From contig PEWE01000020.1 of NCBI GenBank assembly GCA_002779605.1, positions 1-64,000 of the forward strand: DNA of 64,000 nucleotides, written 5' to 3'. Below are positions 36,924 to 46,631 of the stretch, one piece after another. Each line of letters opens with the position of its first letter. Position 1 is the stretch's first letter. The stretch is from Zetaproteobacteria bacterium CG06_land_8_20_14_3_00_59_53 (GTDB lineage Bacteria > Pseudomonadota > Zetaproteobacteria > Mariprofundales > Mariprofundaceae). The position numbers and the translations under genes were made by a program. The notes under the pieces are model-generated. The model did not search any database. It was given only the letters and a program-made list of their open reading frames with translations, and was not told the DNA's origin.

Positions 36924-38040
36924 GCGGAAGATCTGTGTGGTGGCGGCCAGCGAGATCACCATCCGGGCGTTTCTGGCCGGGCATCTGCGCGCGTTGAGCC
37001 GGCGCTACGATGTCAGCGTGGTGGTGAACGCGGAAAATCCCGATTTCCTTGCCGGTAGCGGTGTCGAGGTGCGCGTGATTCCACTGGCGATCGAGCGCCG
37101 GATCTCGCCGCTGCGTGATCTGGCGGCGCTGTTCGCCCTAATACGGTTGTTCCGTCGCGAGCGTTTCGAACTGGTGCACAGCGTCACTCCCAAAGCTGGC
37201 CTGCTCGCGATGCTGGCGGCGCTGTTCGCCCGTATCCCCCGGCGCGTGCATATCTTCACCGGGCAGGTGTGGGCGACGCGCAGCGGCGCTTCCCGCCTGC
37301 TGCTCAAGAGCATGGACCGGCTGCTGGCCGCCTGCGCCACCCATCTGCTGGCTGATTCCGGCTCGCAGCGAGATTTCCTTGTCGGGCAGGGGGTTGTGAA
37401 GGAAGGCAAGGCGAAGGTGCTGGCGCAAGGCTCGATCAGCGGTGTGGATACCGTGCGTTTCCATCCCGACAACAAGGCCCGGGCATGCATCCGGGAGGCA
37501 CTCGATATCGTCCCTCAGGACTGCGTATTTCTGTTCCTCGGCCGGTTGAATCCGGACAAGGGGGTGCTCGATCTGGCACAGGCCTTCACAAGGCTGCCCG
37601 AGGGCTGCCATCTGTTGTTCGTCGGCCCCGACGAGGCAGGCATGCAGGCCCGCATCGAGGAGATGGCCGGCGCTCATGCCCGCATGCACTTCGTGGCATA
37701 CACCGACAATCCCCAGCAGTACATGGCTGCGGCCGATGTGTTCTGCCTGCCGAGCTACCGCGAGGGCTTCGGCAGCGTGATCATCGAGGCGGCAGCCTGC
37801 GGCATACCGGCTATCGGTTCACACATCTACGGGGTGAGCGACGCCATCGAGGAGGGGCGGAGCGGTCTGCTGTTTCCGCCGCGTGATATCGGTGCACTGG
37901 CCGATTGCATGTTCCGGCTGTTTGCGGATGTGAGTCTGCGCAGTGTGATGGGCGAGTATGCCAGAGAGCGGGCCAGCCGGGATTTTTCCAGCGCGAGGGT
38001 GACGCAGGCATGGCTGGAATACTATGATGCGCTGCTGTGA
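36916..38040 (+). CDS. GT4-type glycosyltransferase (PglA-like)
   Basis: This 374-residue protein opens with [20 protein letters not shown] and carries [25 protein letters not shown] in two blocks, [20 protein letters not shown] and [22 protein letters not shown] with EX7E. HSVTPKAG and the GQVW loop resemble PglA-type enzymes that add the second sugar after a PglC product. The start is GTG 36916, overlapping the previous stop by 8 nt; the longer frame from 36859 reads into the neighbour. It overlaps pglC by 4 nt. Confidence 0.85.
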   Translation: MARRKICVVAASEITIRAFLAGHLRALSRRYDVSVVVNAENPDFLAGSGVEVRVIPLAIERRISPLRDLAALFALIRLFRRERFELVHSVTPKAGLLAMLAALFARIPRRVHIFTGQVWATRSGASRLLLKSMDRLLAACATHLLADSGSQRDFLVGQGVVKEGKAKVLAQGSISGVDTVRFHPDNKARACIREALDIVPQDCVFLFLGRLNPDKGVLDLAQAFTRLPEGCHLLFVGPDEAGMQARIEEMAGAHARMHFVAYTDNPQQYMAAADVFCLPSYREGFGSVIIEAAACGIPAIGSHIYGVSDAIEEGRSGLLFPPRDIGALADCMFRLFADVSLRSVMGEYARERASRDFSSARVTQAWLEYYDALL

Positions 38041-38630
38041 AGCGTCTTTTCGATTTCCTCGTGGCCCTGCTGATGCTCTCGGTTGTCTGGCCCCTGCTGC
38101 TCGTGCTGGCCGTGCTGGTCCGCATCCGGCTCGGTTCGCCCGTACTGTTTTCCCAGCAGCGCCCCGGCCTGCACGGCAAGCCTTTTTTCATCCGCAAGTT
38201 CCGCACCATGAGCGATAAGCGCGATGCCGCCGGCGAGTTGCTGCCCGATGCCGAGCGGTTGACCGCTTTCGGGCGCTTCATGCGCCGTTTCAGCCTCGAT
38301 GAGCTGCCGCAGCTGTTCAATGTGCTCAAGGGCGAATTGAGTCTGGTAGGCCCGAGGCCGCTGCTGATGGAGTATCTTCCCCTGTATTCCAGAGAGCAGG
38401 CGCGCAGGCATGAGGTACGTCCGGGCATCACCGGCTGGGCGCAGGTCAATGGGCGCAATGCCATCAGCTGGGAAGAACGCTTCCGGCTGGATGTGTGGTA
38501 CGTGGAGCATCAATCCTTCTGGCTGGATATGAAAATCCTCTGGATGACGCTGCTCAAGGTGGTCCGTTCCGAGGGCGTGAGCCAGCAGGGGCATGCGACC
38601 ATGGAGAAGTTCAGGGGGTCGGCTTCATGA
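38037..38630 (+). CDS. pglC: Undecaprenyl-phosphate sugar-1-phosphate transferase (PglC-like)
   Basis: This 197-residue monotopic transferase has the re-entrant helix at the start ([21 protein letters not shown]), [23 protein letters not shown], the catalytic Asp-Glu in [25 protein letters not shown] and [21 protein letters not shown]. It starts glycan assembly by moving a phosphosugar, likely a diacetamido-trideoxyhexose, from UDP to undecaprenyl phosphate. The small size is that of PglC, not of WbaP/WcaJ. Coupled on both sides by 4-nt overlaps. Confidence 0.92.
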   Translation: MKRLFDFLVALLMLSVVWPLLLVLAVLVRIRLGSPVLFSQQRPGLHGKPFFIRKFRTMSDKRDAAGELLPDAERLTAFGRFMRRFSLDELPQLFNVLKGELSLVGPRPLLMEYLPLYSREQARRHEVRPGITGWAQVNGRNAISWEERFRLDVWYVEHQSFWLDMKILWMTLLKVVRSEGVSQQGHATMEKFRGSAS

Positions 38631-39265
38631 GTCAGCTATTGATTATCGGTGCCAGCGGGCATGGCAAGGTCGTTGCCGACACTGCCGAGGCTGTCGGTAA
38701 ATGGAGTCAGCTGACATTCCTGGATGATGACTATGCCAATCTGAACGGCACGTTGCGCTGGCCGGTTGTCGGCGGCTCGCGGGATTTTCCTGGCATGGCC
38801 GGAACTTGTGATTCGGCGGTGGTTGCCATCGGTCATGCCCAGACCCGTCTGGGATTCATCGATGCTCTGACGTCGAGCTGTTTTGTCTTACCTGTGCTTT
38901 GCCATCCCTTCACAGCCGTCAGTTCGTCGGCAGTCATCGGCGAAGGCACGGTGATCTTCGCAGGCGCGGTGATTCAGGCCGATGCGCGTCTCGGGCGCGG
39001 CGTGATCGTCAATACGCAGGCGGGTGTGGATCATGACTGTGTGCTCGGCGACGGGGTGCATGTGTGTCCCGGTGCGCACCTTGCCGGCAATGTCATCGTC
39101 GGCGATGGCAGCTGGCTGGGCATCGGTTGTGCCATCAAGCAGGGCGCGCGCGTTGGCAGGGGTGTGACCGTGGGGGCAGGTGCGGTGGTTGTGAACGATG
39201 TGGATGACGGCCTGACGGTGGTCGGTTGTCCGGCACGCCCCGTCAGGGCTACGGAGAGCAAATGA
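38627..39265 (+). CDS. pglD: PglD-like sugar N-acetyltransferase
   Basis: This 212-residue protein begins [18 protein letters not shown], the Rossmann-like N-terminal domain of PglD, followed by left-handed beta-helix hexapeptide repeats (about 90-195; [41 protein letters not shown]) with the catalytic His in GVDHDC. It acetylates a UDP-4-amino sugar using acetyl-CoA. The start ATG 38627 overlaps pglC by 4 nt; its stop overlaps the aminotransferase by 4 nt. Confidence 0.9.
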   Translation: MSQLLIIGASGHGKVVADTAEAVGKWSQLTFLDDDYANLNGTLRWPVVGGSRDFPGMAGTCDSAVVAIGHAQTRLGFIDALTSSCFVLPVLCHPFTAVSSSAVIGEGTVIFAGAVIQADARLGRGVIVNTQAGVDHDCVLGDGVHVCPGAHLAGNVIVGDGSWLGIGCAIKQGARVGRGVTVGAGAVVVNDVDDGLTVVGCPARPVRATESK

Positions 39266-40443
39266 GCGAAAGAAAAGCAGGTTTTCCGGGCTGGCCGCAG
39301 TTCACCCCTGAGGAGATCGGGGCTGTGTCCGCGGTGCTGGCTTCCGGCAGGGTGAATTACTGGACCGGCGACGAGGGGCGCTTATTTGAGCGCGAGTTCG
39401 CCGAATTCACCGGCATGCCGCACGCCATCGCGCTGAGCAACGGGACGGTGGCGCTGGAACTGGCGCTGCACGCGCTGGGTGTCGGCGAAGGAGATGAAGT
39501 GATCGTGCCGAGCCGCACCTTCATCGCCACAGCCAGCAGTGCGGTGATGCGCGGGGCAAGGCCGGTGGTGGTGGATATCGATCCGTTCAGCCAGAACATG
39601 GATGCTGACTGCATCGAGGCAGCCATCACCCCGAACACACGCGCCATCATCGCCGTGCACCTGGGCGGCTGGCCCTGCGATATGGACCGCATCATGGAGA
39701 TCGCCGGGCGCCATGGTCTGTTTGTCATCGAGGACTGTGCGCAGGCGCATGGGGCGGAATATCGCGGCAGGCCGGTGGGCAGTTTCGGGGATGCCGCGGC
39801 CTTCTCCTTCTGTCAGGACAAGATCATGACCACGGGAGGCGAGGGCGGCATGCTGTTGCTGCGCGATGAGGCCGCGTGGCGCAAGGCATGGGCATTCAAG
39901 GATCACGGCAAGGATTTCGATCTGGTCGGCCGCAGCGACCATCCCCCCGGGCACCGCTGGCTGCACACCAGCTTCGGGACGAACTTCCGCATGACGGAAA
40001 TGCAGGCGGCCATCGGTCGTATCCAGTTGCGCCTGCTTCCCGAATGGGTGTCCAAGCGCCGCGCCCATGCGCTGTTTTTTGCCAGAGAGTTGCAGGACAC
40101 GCCGGGCTTGAGCGTGCCGCTGCCGCCTCCGCATGTGCACTCGTCCTTTTATCGTCTTTATACCGCGATCGATCTGCAACAGTTGCACGATGACTGGAAT
40201 CAGGATCGCATTGTCGAGGAGATCAATGCGGCCGGTGTGCCCTGCATGCATGGCAGTTGCAGCGATATATCGCGTGAAAAGGCGTTTGCCGGCAGAGGCT
40301 GGCAATGCAGCCCGCATCCCGGCGCCGAAACGGCCGGCCGGACGAGCCTCGCCCTGCTGGTGCATCCCACCCTGCAGGACAGCGATATCGTCGAGATGGC
40401 CCGGGTGATCGACAAGGTGATGCGCAGGGCTGTTTCCCGGTGA
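39262..40443 (+). CDS. pglE: DegT/PglE-type sugar aminotransferase
   Basis: This 393-residue PLP enzyme has VNYWTGDEGRLFEREFAEF, ALSNGTVALELALHALGVGEGDEVIV in two blocks, FVIEDCAQAHGAEY and the lysine-containing FCQDKIMTTGGEGGML, as in PglE/WecE-type aminotransferases that convert the 4-keto sugar made by PglF into an amino sugar. MTEMQAAIGRIQL is the usual dimer-contact block. It overlaps pglD and the following gene by 4 nt each. Confidence 0.9.
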   Translation: MSERKAGFPGWPQFTPEEIGAVSAVLASGRVNYWTGDEGRLFEREFAEFTGMPHAIALSNGTVALELALHALGVGEGDEVIVPSRTFIATASSAVMRGARPVVVDIDPFSQNMDADCIEAAITPNTRAIIAVHLGGWPCDMDRIMEIAGRHGLFVIEDCAQAHGAEYRGRPVGSFGDAAAFSFCQDKIMTTGGEGGMLLLRDEAAWRKAWAFKDHGKDFDLVGRSDHPPGHRWLHTSFGTNFRMTEMQAAIGRIQLRLLPEWVSKRRAHALFFARELQDTPGLSVPLPPPHVHSSFYRLYTAIDLQQLHDDWNQDRIVEEINAAGVPCMHGSCSDISREKAFAGRGWQCSPHPGAETAGRTSLALLVHPTLQDSDIVEMARVIDKVMRRAVSR

Positions 40444-41669
40444 GGCAACATTCTGAACGGATGGTCCGCTGGCTGCTTTGCGGGCTGGTTGTGGTATTTC
40501 CTTTTTCGGTGGCTGCATCCAATGCGCTGCTCGGAGGAATTCTCGGCATCGGTATCCTCGGCGGATTATGGCGTGACGGTGCACGGCTCATGTGGGCGGA
40601 CTATCGCCCTCTGACATGGGCCATGCTGGCCTATTGGGGCCTGATGCTGGCGGGTCTTTCCTGGAGCACGGATCGTGCGTGGGGCCTGCAGGTTCTGGGG
40701 CATCAATGGTTCTGGCTTGCCGTGCCGGTGCTGCTGGTGACGTTAAACGACGCATGCTGGCGGTTCCGGGTGTTGATGTTGTTGTCGTTCGGCCTGACGG
40801 CGCATCTGCTGTTCTGTGTGCTGCAGATGTTCAGTATCGTCAGTCTGGTGGATTTCGGCGGTTCCAATGCCGACGATGCCACCGGCTATATCGGGCATAT
40901 CGGTTTCGGTTTCGTATATGGTATCTGGGCCGGCTGGCTGTTGCACCGGGGCTGGATGATGGCCGGCTGGAAGCGCTGGGGGATGTGGCTGCTGGCTTCA
41001 TGGGCATGGGTGATAATCTTCGCGGCCCAGGGGCGCAGTGGCTATCTGGTGGCGCTGGCCATCATGGCTGTCGTGCTCTGGCGGCATCTGTTTGCCACAG
41101 GCTGGAAGGCTCTGCTGCTGCCGCTGGGTCTGATGGTGGTGATGGGCGCCCTGCTGACGACAGGGCCGGGCAAGGAGCGCATGGCTGTCACCTTGAACGA
41201 GGTGTCGGCCATGTGGCACGGCGAGGTGGGCCATGCCAATCCGCGCTGGACGATGTGGATCGTTTCGGTGGATGCATGGCTGGAGCATCCGCTGCTCGGT
41301 GTCGGAACAGGTGGTTTTCCCTCGGCCGCAGCTGCCGTTCTGGACAAGCAGCCGCTGTTGAAATCCGGGGCGCTGGCCGGATACACCCCCGCGCATCCGC
41401 ACAATATGTACATGCTGTCGCTGGCTCGCTGGGGTCTGTTCGGGCTGGCCGCCTTCATGGCGCTGGTCGTTATCTGGTTGCGCAGCGGCTGGCGACTGGC
41501 CGGGCAGGATTCGTTTGAATCGCCGCTGATGCTGCTGGCAGGCATCGCGCTTGCCGTGGATGCCTGCTTTGCGCCCACGATCGAGCAGCACGGAACCGGT
41601 GTGTTTCTTGTGCTGACGCTGGCCCTTGGCATGCTTGCCGCAACAAGCCGGCAGCGGGCAGAACGCTAG
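40440..41669 (+). CDS. O-antigen ligase/polymerase family membrane protein
   Basis: This 409-residue protein has about ten membrane helices and the Wzy_C core: a large outer loop with NPRWTMWIVSVDAWLEHPLLGVGTG in two parts, then HPHNMYMLSLARWGLFGLAAF. The family includes O-antigen ligases, capsule polymerases and O-linking oligosaccharyltransferases (PglL/PilO); the window does not show which. The start is GTG 40440 (GTGA overlap) or ATG 40461. Confidence 0.85.
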   Translation: MRQHSERMVRWLLCGLVVVFPFSVAASNALLGGILGIGILGGLWRDGARLMWADYRPLTWAMLAYWGLMLAGLSWSTDRAWGLQVLGHQWFWLAVPVLLVTLNDACWRFRVLMLLSFGLTAHLLFCVLQMFSIVSLVDFGGSNADDATGYIGHIGFGFVYGIWAGWLLHRGWMMAGWKRWGMWLLASWAWVIIFAAQGRSGYLVALAIMAVVLWRHLFATGWKALLLPLGLMVVMGALLTTGPGKERMAVTLNEVSAMWHGEVGHANPRWTMWIVSVDAWLEHPLLGVGTGGFPSAAAAVLDKQPLLKSGALAGYTPAHPHNMYMLSLARWGLFGLAAFMALVVIWLRSGWRLAGQDSFESPLMLLAGIALAVDACFAPTIEQHGTGVFLVLTLALGMLAATSRQRAER

Positions 41670-41738
41670 CTTGCGCCGCGAACTGTTGTGACGCGAGCAA
41701 TCTTGGCGCTGCGCCGCGGCTTTGAGTAGGGTGCCTCG

Positions 41739-43649
41739 ATGCTCAAGGTATCCATGATCCGTAACCCCTGGCTGGCCTTTGCCCACGATCTGATCTGGGT
41801 GCCGGTTGCCGTGTGGGCAGCCTTCTGGCTGCGCTTCAATCTTGAGGGGGTACCCTCCTACTATATGCAATCCGTGCATCTGCTGATTGCCGTTTCACTT
41901 CCTCTGCAGCTGATCGTCTTCTGGTATTTCGGCCTGTATCGCGGCGTATGGCGTTTTGCCTCGCTGCCCGATCTGGTGCGTATCGGTCAGGCAGTCGCTA
42001 TCGGTACATTCCTCACCTTCCTTGCCATTTTCATCTGGGACCGGCTGGCCGGTGTGCCGCGTTCGGTGCTGGTGCTGTATCCGGTGATCCTGGCTCTGGG
42101 GCTTGCCCTGCCACGGCTGTTCTACCGCTGGCTGAAGGACCGCTCGCTGCATCTCTCCCGTGTGCGGCCGCGCGCACTGATCATCGGCGCGGGCTCGGCA
42201 GGCGAACAGCTGGTGCGCGAATTGCTCAAGTCCGGGCCGTATGCCGCCGTCGGCTTCCTCGACGATGCCGGGCGGCGTCAGGGTCAGGAACTGCACGGGG
42301 TGCGCGTCATCGGCCGGCTGGAAGAGTTGCCGAAGGTGCTCAAGTCCTACGCCGTGGAGGTCGTTCTGCTTGCTATTCCCTCCGCCCCGCGCCAGTTGGT
42401 GAAGCAGGTGAACGAGCAATGCCGCATGCTGGGCATTCCCTGCCGCACGCTGCCCTCGCTGGCCGAGCTGGCGGACGGGCGGGTGGCGGTCAGCCAGCTG
42501 CGCGAGGTGACCATCGAGGATGTGCTCGGGCGCGAGGCTGTGAGCCTCGATGATGCGGCCATCGCCGCCTTTATCACCGGCAAGTGCGTCATGGTGACGG
42601 GTGCAGGCGGCTCCATCGGCTCCGAGCTTTGCCGGCAGGTGCGTCGGGCCGGTGCCGCGAAGCTGGTGATGGTGGAGCACTCCGAATTCAATCTCTACAG
42701 CATCGAGCAGGAGTTGCGCGAAGGCGAGGGCGCGATGCCTGCTGGATCCTGTGTCCCCTTGCTGGGCGATGTGCGCGATGCTGATCGTATGTGCTGGATC
42801 TTCGAGACCTACAGGCCGCAGGTGCTGTTCCATGCTGCGGCTTATAAGCATGTGCCGCTGGTCGAGGAGAATCCTGCCGAGGGCACGCGCACCAATCTGC
42901 ACGGCACCGCCCAGATGGCCGATCTGTCGGTTGAATTCGGCGTGGAGAAGATGGTGCTGGTATCCACCGACAAGGCGGTGAATCCGGCCAATGTGATGGG
43001 GGCGACCAAGCGGGCTGCGGAGATCTACTGCCAGAATCTGGCGGTTCGCAGCAAGGCAACAGCATTTATCACCACGCGCTTCGGCAATGTGCTCGGTTCG
43101 GCAGGCTCCGTGGTGCCGAAGTTCCGCAAGCAGATCGCCGATGGGGGGCCGGTGACCGTCACCCATCCGGATATGACGCGTTATTTCATGACCATCCCGG
43201 AAGCGGTTAGCCTGATCCTGCAGGCTGGCGCGATGGGTGAGGGCGGCGAGATCTTCGTGCTGGATATGGGTGAGCCGGTGAAGATCGTGGATCTGGCCGA
43301 GCAGATGATCCGGCTGTCCGGCTTCACGCCGGGCGTGGATATCGCTATCGAGTTCACGGGCCTCAGGCCCGGCGAGAAGATGTACGAGGAACTGTTCCAC
43401 GATGCCGAGGCCCTGCAGCCCACACATCACGCCAAGATCATGCTAGCCCGCTCAAGGGTGGTGGACTGGGACGAGTTCACCGCTCAGGTGCGGCAGCTGC
43501 GCGAGGCATGCACGCGTCGCGAACTGGGCGAGGTGCGCCGCCTGCTCAAGGTGCTGGTTCCGGAATTCAAACCGGATGAACCCAAACCGGACGAACCCCA
43601 GCCGGATGAACCCCAGCCGGATGAAACATCGCCCCTGAACACTCACTGA
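41739..43649 (+). CDS. pglF: UDP-N-acetylglucosamine 4,6-dehydratase (PglF/CapD type)
   Basis: This 636-residue protein has four membrane helices (about 1-130), a CoA-binding-like Rossmann domain (LIIGAGSAGEQLVREL, about 147-270) and a short-chain dehydrogenase domain with TGAGGSIGSELCRQV, FHAAAYKHVPLVEENP, LVSTDKAVNPANVMGATKRAAE and TRFGNVLGSAGSVVPKF. It makes the 4-keto-6-deoxy sugar that PglE and PglD turn into a diacetamido sugar. The C-terminus carries four repeats of KPDEP/QPDEP encoded by 15-bp units. AGGGTG lies 6 nt before the ATG. Confidence 0.93.
   Translation: MLKVSMIRNPWLAFAHDLIWVPVAVWAAFWLRFNLEGVPSYYMQSVHLLIAVSLPLQLIVFWYFGLYRGVWRFASLPDLVRIGQAVAIGTFLTFLAIFIWDRLAGVPRSVLVLYPVILALGLALPRLFYRWLKDRSLHLSRVRPRALIIGAGSAGEQLVRELLKSGPYAAVGFLDDAGRRQGQELHGVRVIGRLEELPKVLKSYAVEVVLLAIPSAPRQLVKQVNEQCRMLGIPCRTLPSLAELADGRVAVSQLREVTIEDVLGREAVSLDDAAIAAFITGKCVMVTGAGGSIGSELCRQVRRAGAAKLVMVEHSEFNLYSIEQELREGEGAMPAGSCVPLLGDVRDADRMCWIFETYRPQVLFHAAAYKHVPLVEENPAEGTRTNLHGTAQMADLSVEFGVEKMVLVSTDKAVNPANVMGATKRAAEIYCQNLAVRSKATAFITTRFGNVLGSAGSVVPKFRKQIADGGPVTVTHPDMTRYFMTIPEAVSLILQAGAMGEGGEIFVLDMGEPVKIVDLAEQMIRLSGFTPGVDIAIEFTGLRPGEKMYEELFHDAEALQPTHHAKIMLARSRVVDWDEFTAQVRQLREACTRRELGEVRRLLKVLVPEFKPDEPKPDEPQPDEPQPDETSPLNTH
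43572..43628 (+). repeat. 15-bp tandem repeat in the end of pglF
   Basis: Four units of CCGGAYGAACCCMAR start at 43572, 43587, 43602 and 43617, the last diverging after 9 nt. They encode PDEPK/PDEPQ pentapeptides. Because the unit is a multiple of three, copy-number change would keep the frame. Confidence 0.85.
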
Positions 43650-43688
43650 CCCAGCTGCGACCATGACGACCGGCCGGAGACTCCCTGC

Positions 43689-45839
43689 ATGACAAGCTGC
43701 CCGCAAACCACCGTCGAGGTGGCGGTGTTTGCGCCGCTGCGCGGCAGTTTCAGCTATCTCTGGCCGGCATCGCTCGGCGAGCCACTGCCCGGTTTGAGGG
43801 TACGCGTCCCGTTCGGCAAGAGCGTGCGCAGCGGTCTGCTGCTGGCCGTCAGCGGTAGCGGGGAAATTGAGGATGCGCATCGCGGCGATCTCAAAGAGGT
43901 CATCGACAGGCTGGACGATGCCCCGCTGTTCGATGCCGCAAGGCTGCGCTGGCTGCAGCGTGCCGGTCGCTACTATGCCGCCTCTGCCGGTGAGATGGGG
44001 GAAACGGCCATGGGCTGGGCGGCGCATGACGACAAGCGCCGCTGGCACATCGCCGACAAGCCGGGACTGCTTGCCGCCGATGCCGGGCTGAGCGAAGCCT
44101 TCGGCAAGCGTGCCACGCTGTCTGCCGGGGCGCTGCGCCGGAGGCTGCCGCGCGAGGGGTTCTTTCATCGCCTGAATCAGCTTGCCGCGTCGGGTCTGCT
44201 GGTCGAGGTGACGACGGATGCTGTGGTGTCCGAAACCGCCCATGCCGCCGAAGCCATTCCCGCCTCGCTGAATGCCGCGCAGCAGAAAGCACTGGATGCG
44301 ATTCTGGTATCGCAAGGCTTTGCCCCGTTCCTGCTGTTCGGCTGCACAGGTTCCGGCAAGACCGAGGTGTATCTGCGCGCCGCAGCCGAACGTATCAGGG
44401 CGGGCGGGCGGGTGCTGATACTGGTGCCGGAGATCGGGCTCACCCCGCAATGGTTGAGCCGCCTGCGCGCACGGTTCCCCCGCGTAGCCGTGTGGCATTC
44501 GGGGCTTTCGGCTGTGGAAAGGCTGGGTATGCGCCGCGAGCTGATGAATGCCGAAGTGCTGGTCGGCACACGCTCGGCGCTGTTCCTGCCGCTGCCTGAT
44601 CTGGCGATGATCGTGGTGGACGAGGAGCACGACACCTCCTTCAAGCAGCAGGAGGGGGTGCATTATCATGCCCGCGACCTGGCCGTGTTGTTGGCGCAGG
44701 AATGTGCCATCCCCGTGGTGCTGGGTAGTGCCACACCGGGAATGGAAAGTTGGCAGCGTGCCAGTGAGGGTCGCTATCAGCTACTCGAACTTCCCGAACG
44801 AATCAGTCCGCATGCCTCTCCCGTGATCGAGCAGGTGGATATGCGAGGCGTGGAATCGCCGTTGTCCGACAAGCTTTTGCAGGCGTTGGCAGATGTGAAG
44901 GCCGAAGGCCGGCAATCGCTGCTGTATCTGAACCGGCGCGGATATGCGCCTGCCCTGATGTGCGGCGCGTGCGGCGAGGTGCCTGAGTGTCCGGCCTGCT
45001 CGCTGCGCCTGACCCTGCACAGAAAACGCCGGCAGTTGCGCTGCCACGCCTGCGGCTTCGTGCGCCCGGTGCCGATGGTATGCGAGGCCTGCGGCGAGGA
45101 GGCCCTGCTGCCCATGGGCGAGGGCACGGAGAAGGTGGAGGAGCAGTTGCAGGCAGCCCTTCCCGGCTTGAGTTATGCGCGGCTGGACCGTGATGCGGTG
45201 CGCAGTTCCGCGCAACTGGTGACAACCCTTGATGCCTTCGCGGCAGGCGAGCTGGATTGCCTGATCGGCACGCAGATGCTGGTCAAAGGGCATCACTTCC
45301 CGAACGTCACGCTGGTCGGTGTGGTCAATGCCGATCTGGGGCTTTCCATGCCGGACTTCAGGGCGGGCGAGCGCTGGTGGCAGCAGCTCACCCAGGTGGT
45401 CGGGCGCACCGGGCGCGGCGAGCATGCCGGCAGGGTGGTGGTGCAGACGCGTAATCCGGGCATGGCATGGCTGGCGCGTATCGGGGACAAGCAGGCAAGG
45501 GCGACGCTGAACGACGAACTGGAACTGCGCCGCGCCCTGCAATATCCGCCGTTCGCCCGCTGGGTGCGCATCACCATCTCGGCGGTGCGCAGCGATGTGG
45601 CCTGTGAGGCAGGCGCGCTGGTGGCTGCGCAATGCGCCCGTCTGCCTGAGGAGGTGCGCTGCGCCGGTCCGATGCCATGTTCGGTGGAAAGGCTGGCCGG
45701 TCGTTACCGCTTCGAGATCGTGCTGCGTGATGCTTCGGCAAAACACCTGCCCTGGAAGCTGACCCCGCTTCTCGGCTCTCTCAGGCTTGCCTCGACTGTG
45801 CGCCTGAAGGTGGATGTCGATCCGCTGGATATGATGTAA
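43689..45839 (+). CDS. priA: Primosomal replication restart helicase PriA
   Basis: This 716-residue helicase restarts stalled replication forks. It shows the N-terminal DNA-binding domain (VAVFAPLRGSFSYLWPA, RVRVPFGKS), the Walker A motif LLFGCTGSGKTEVYLRA, Walker B VVDEEHDTSFKQQEG, LVLGSATPG-type VVLGSATPGMES, the zinc knot (CGACGEVPECPAC, then LRCHACGF and CEACGEE) and the helicase C motifs IGTQMLVKGHHFPNVTLV and QVVGRTGRGEHAG. Normal length. It ends before a dispersed repeat. Confidence 0.97.
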   Translation: MTSCPQTTVEVAVFAPLRGSFSYLWPASLGEPLPGLRVRVPFGKSVRSGLLLAVSGSGEIEDAHRGDLKEVIDRLDDAPLFDAARLRWLQRAGRYYAASAGEMGETAMGWAAHDDKRRWHIADKPGLLAADAGLSEAFGKRATLSAGALRRRLPREGFFHRLNQLAASGLLVEVTTDAVVSETAHAAEAIPASLNAAQQKALDAILVSQGFAPFLLFGCTGSGKTEVYLRAAAERIRAGGRVLILVPEIGLTPQWLSRLRARFPRVAVWHSGLSAVERLGMRRELMNAEVLVGTRSALFLPLPDLAMIVVDEEHDTSFKQQEGVHYHARDLAVLLAQECAIPVVLGSATPGMESWQRASEGRYQLLELPERISPHASPVIEQVDMRGVESPLSDKLLQALADVKAEGRQSLLYLNRRGYAPALMCGACGEVPECPACSLRLTLHRKRRQLRCHACGFVRPVPMVCEACGEEALLPMGEGTEKVEEQLQAALPGLSYARLDRDAVRSSAQLVTTLDAFAAGELDCLIGTQMLVKGHHFPNVTLVGVVNADLGLSMPDFRAGERWWQQLTQVVGRTGRGEHAGRVVVQTRNPGMAWLARIGDKQARATLNDELELRRALQYPPFARWVRITISAVRSDVACEAGALVAAQCARLPEEVRCAGPMPCSVERLAGRYRFEIVLRDASAKHLPWKLTPLLGSLRLASTVRLKVDVDPLDMM

Positions 45840-45864
45840 CCCCCTGACGGTGACTTTGCCTGGC

Positions 45865-45996
45865 GGGCCCCACTTGTAGCGGTGCCGTGCCGGTTGTCTG
45901 CTCATCGGGAATTGCGCAAAACGGCAGTAAGGCCGCCTTCCTTTGCGCTCATCCTCCGGATAAGCATCCATCCCGGCACAGATCTAAACGGGGCCC
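45865..45996. repeat. Dispersed hairpin repeat, copy A
   Basis: A 132-bp element in the 267-nt gap between priA and def has 22-nt imperfect inverted ends (GGGCCCCACTTGTAGCGGTGCC at 45865, pairing with 45975-45996) and an inner stem with GCGCAAA and TTTGCGC. The core CTCATCGGG ... GCGCAAA ... CGGCAG ... AAGGCCGCCTT ... TTTGCGC recurs at 53674-53716, and CCCACTTGTAGCGGTGCC recurs, inverted, at 53743-53760 with one change. It resembles a MITE or REP-like element. Confidence 0.75.
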
Positions 45997-46106
45997 AAAA
46001 GTCAAAGACACGGTTCTGGCCGGTGCGGTTGCATGCGAAGGCGGAAGCAGAAGCGGTGCGCTTTGCCGTGCTTCACTCTTTAACCCTTGGCGCTATGCTT
46101 CGTGGC

Positions 46107-46625
46107 ATGTCCGTGCGTGAAATCCTTACCTATCCCGATCCGGCCCTGCGCGAGATCGCCAGGCCCGTGGATGATGTGAACTCCGAGGCGTTGAAGCAGC
46201 TTGTGCAGGACCTGGCCGATTCGATGTACGACGCGCCCGGTGTAGGGCTGGCAGCCACTCAGATCGGTGTGCCTCTGCGTGTGGCTGTCACCGATACCCG
46301 CTGGCGGGAAGAGGATGGCGAGCGCGATCTGAAGGTCTGGATTAATCCCGAAATCATCCGCCGTGCCGGTGAAGCCATTTATGAAGAAGGTTGCCTTTCG
46401 GTTCCCGGAATCTACTACGACATCAAGCGCGCCGCCGAGATCACATTGCGCTGGCAGGATATGGAAGGCAACCATCACAGCGCCGACTTCGAAGGCTTTC
46501 AGGCCGTGGCCCTGCAACACGAATTCGACCATCTCGACGGCAAGCTGTTCATCGATCTGCTGCCGCCAATTAAACAGAAACTTCTCAAGAAGCGCCTGCA
46601 CAAGCAAAAGAAGATGCAGGAGTAA
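46107..46625 (+). CDS. def: Peptide deformylase
   Basis: This 172-residue metalloenzyme removes the formyl group from new proteins. The three motifs are GVGLAATQIG, EEGCLSVPG and QHEFDHLDG, which hold the metal with Cys and two His. ATG 46107 gives the usual N-terminus (MSVREILTYPDPALREIA); ATG 46095 adds four residues, and neither has a good SD. It leads the cluster def-fmt-mutL and begins about 110 nt after the dispersed repeat. Confidence 0.96.
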   Translation: MSVREILTYPDPALREIARPVDDVNSEALKQLVQDLADSMYDAPGVGLAATQIGVPLRVAVTDTRWREEDGERDLKVWINPEIIRRAGEAIYEEGCLSVPGIYYDIKRAAEITLRWQDMEGNHHSADFEGFQAVALQHEFDHLDGKLFIDLLPPIKQKLLKKRLHKQKKMQE

Positions 46626-46631
46626 TTGCCT

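Noticed and set aside
45882-46106. An N-terminal extension of peptide deformylase by about 75 residues
   Set aside because: It translates the dispersed repeat; the normal deformylase start is at 46107.
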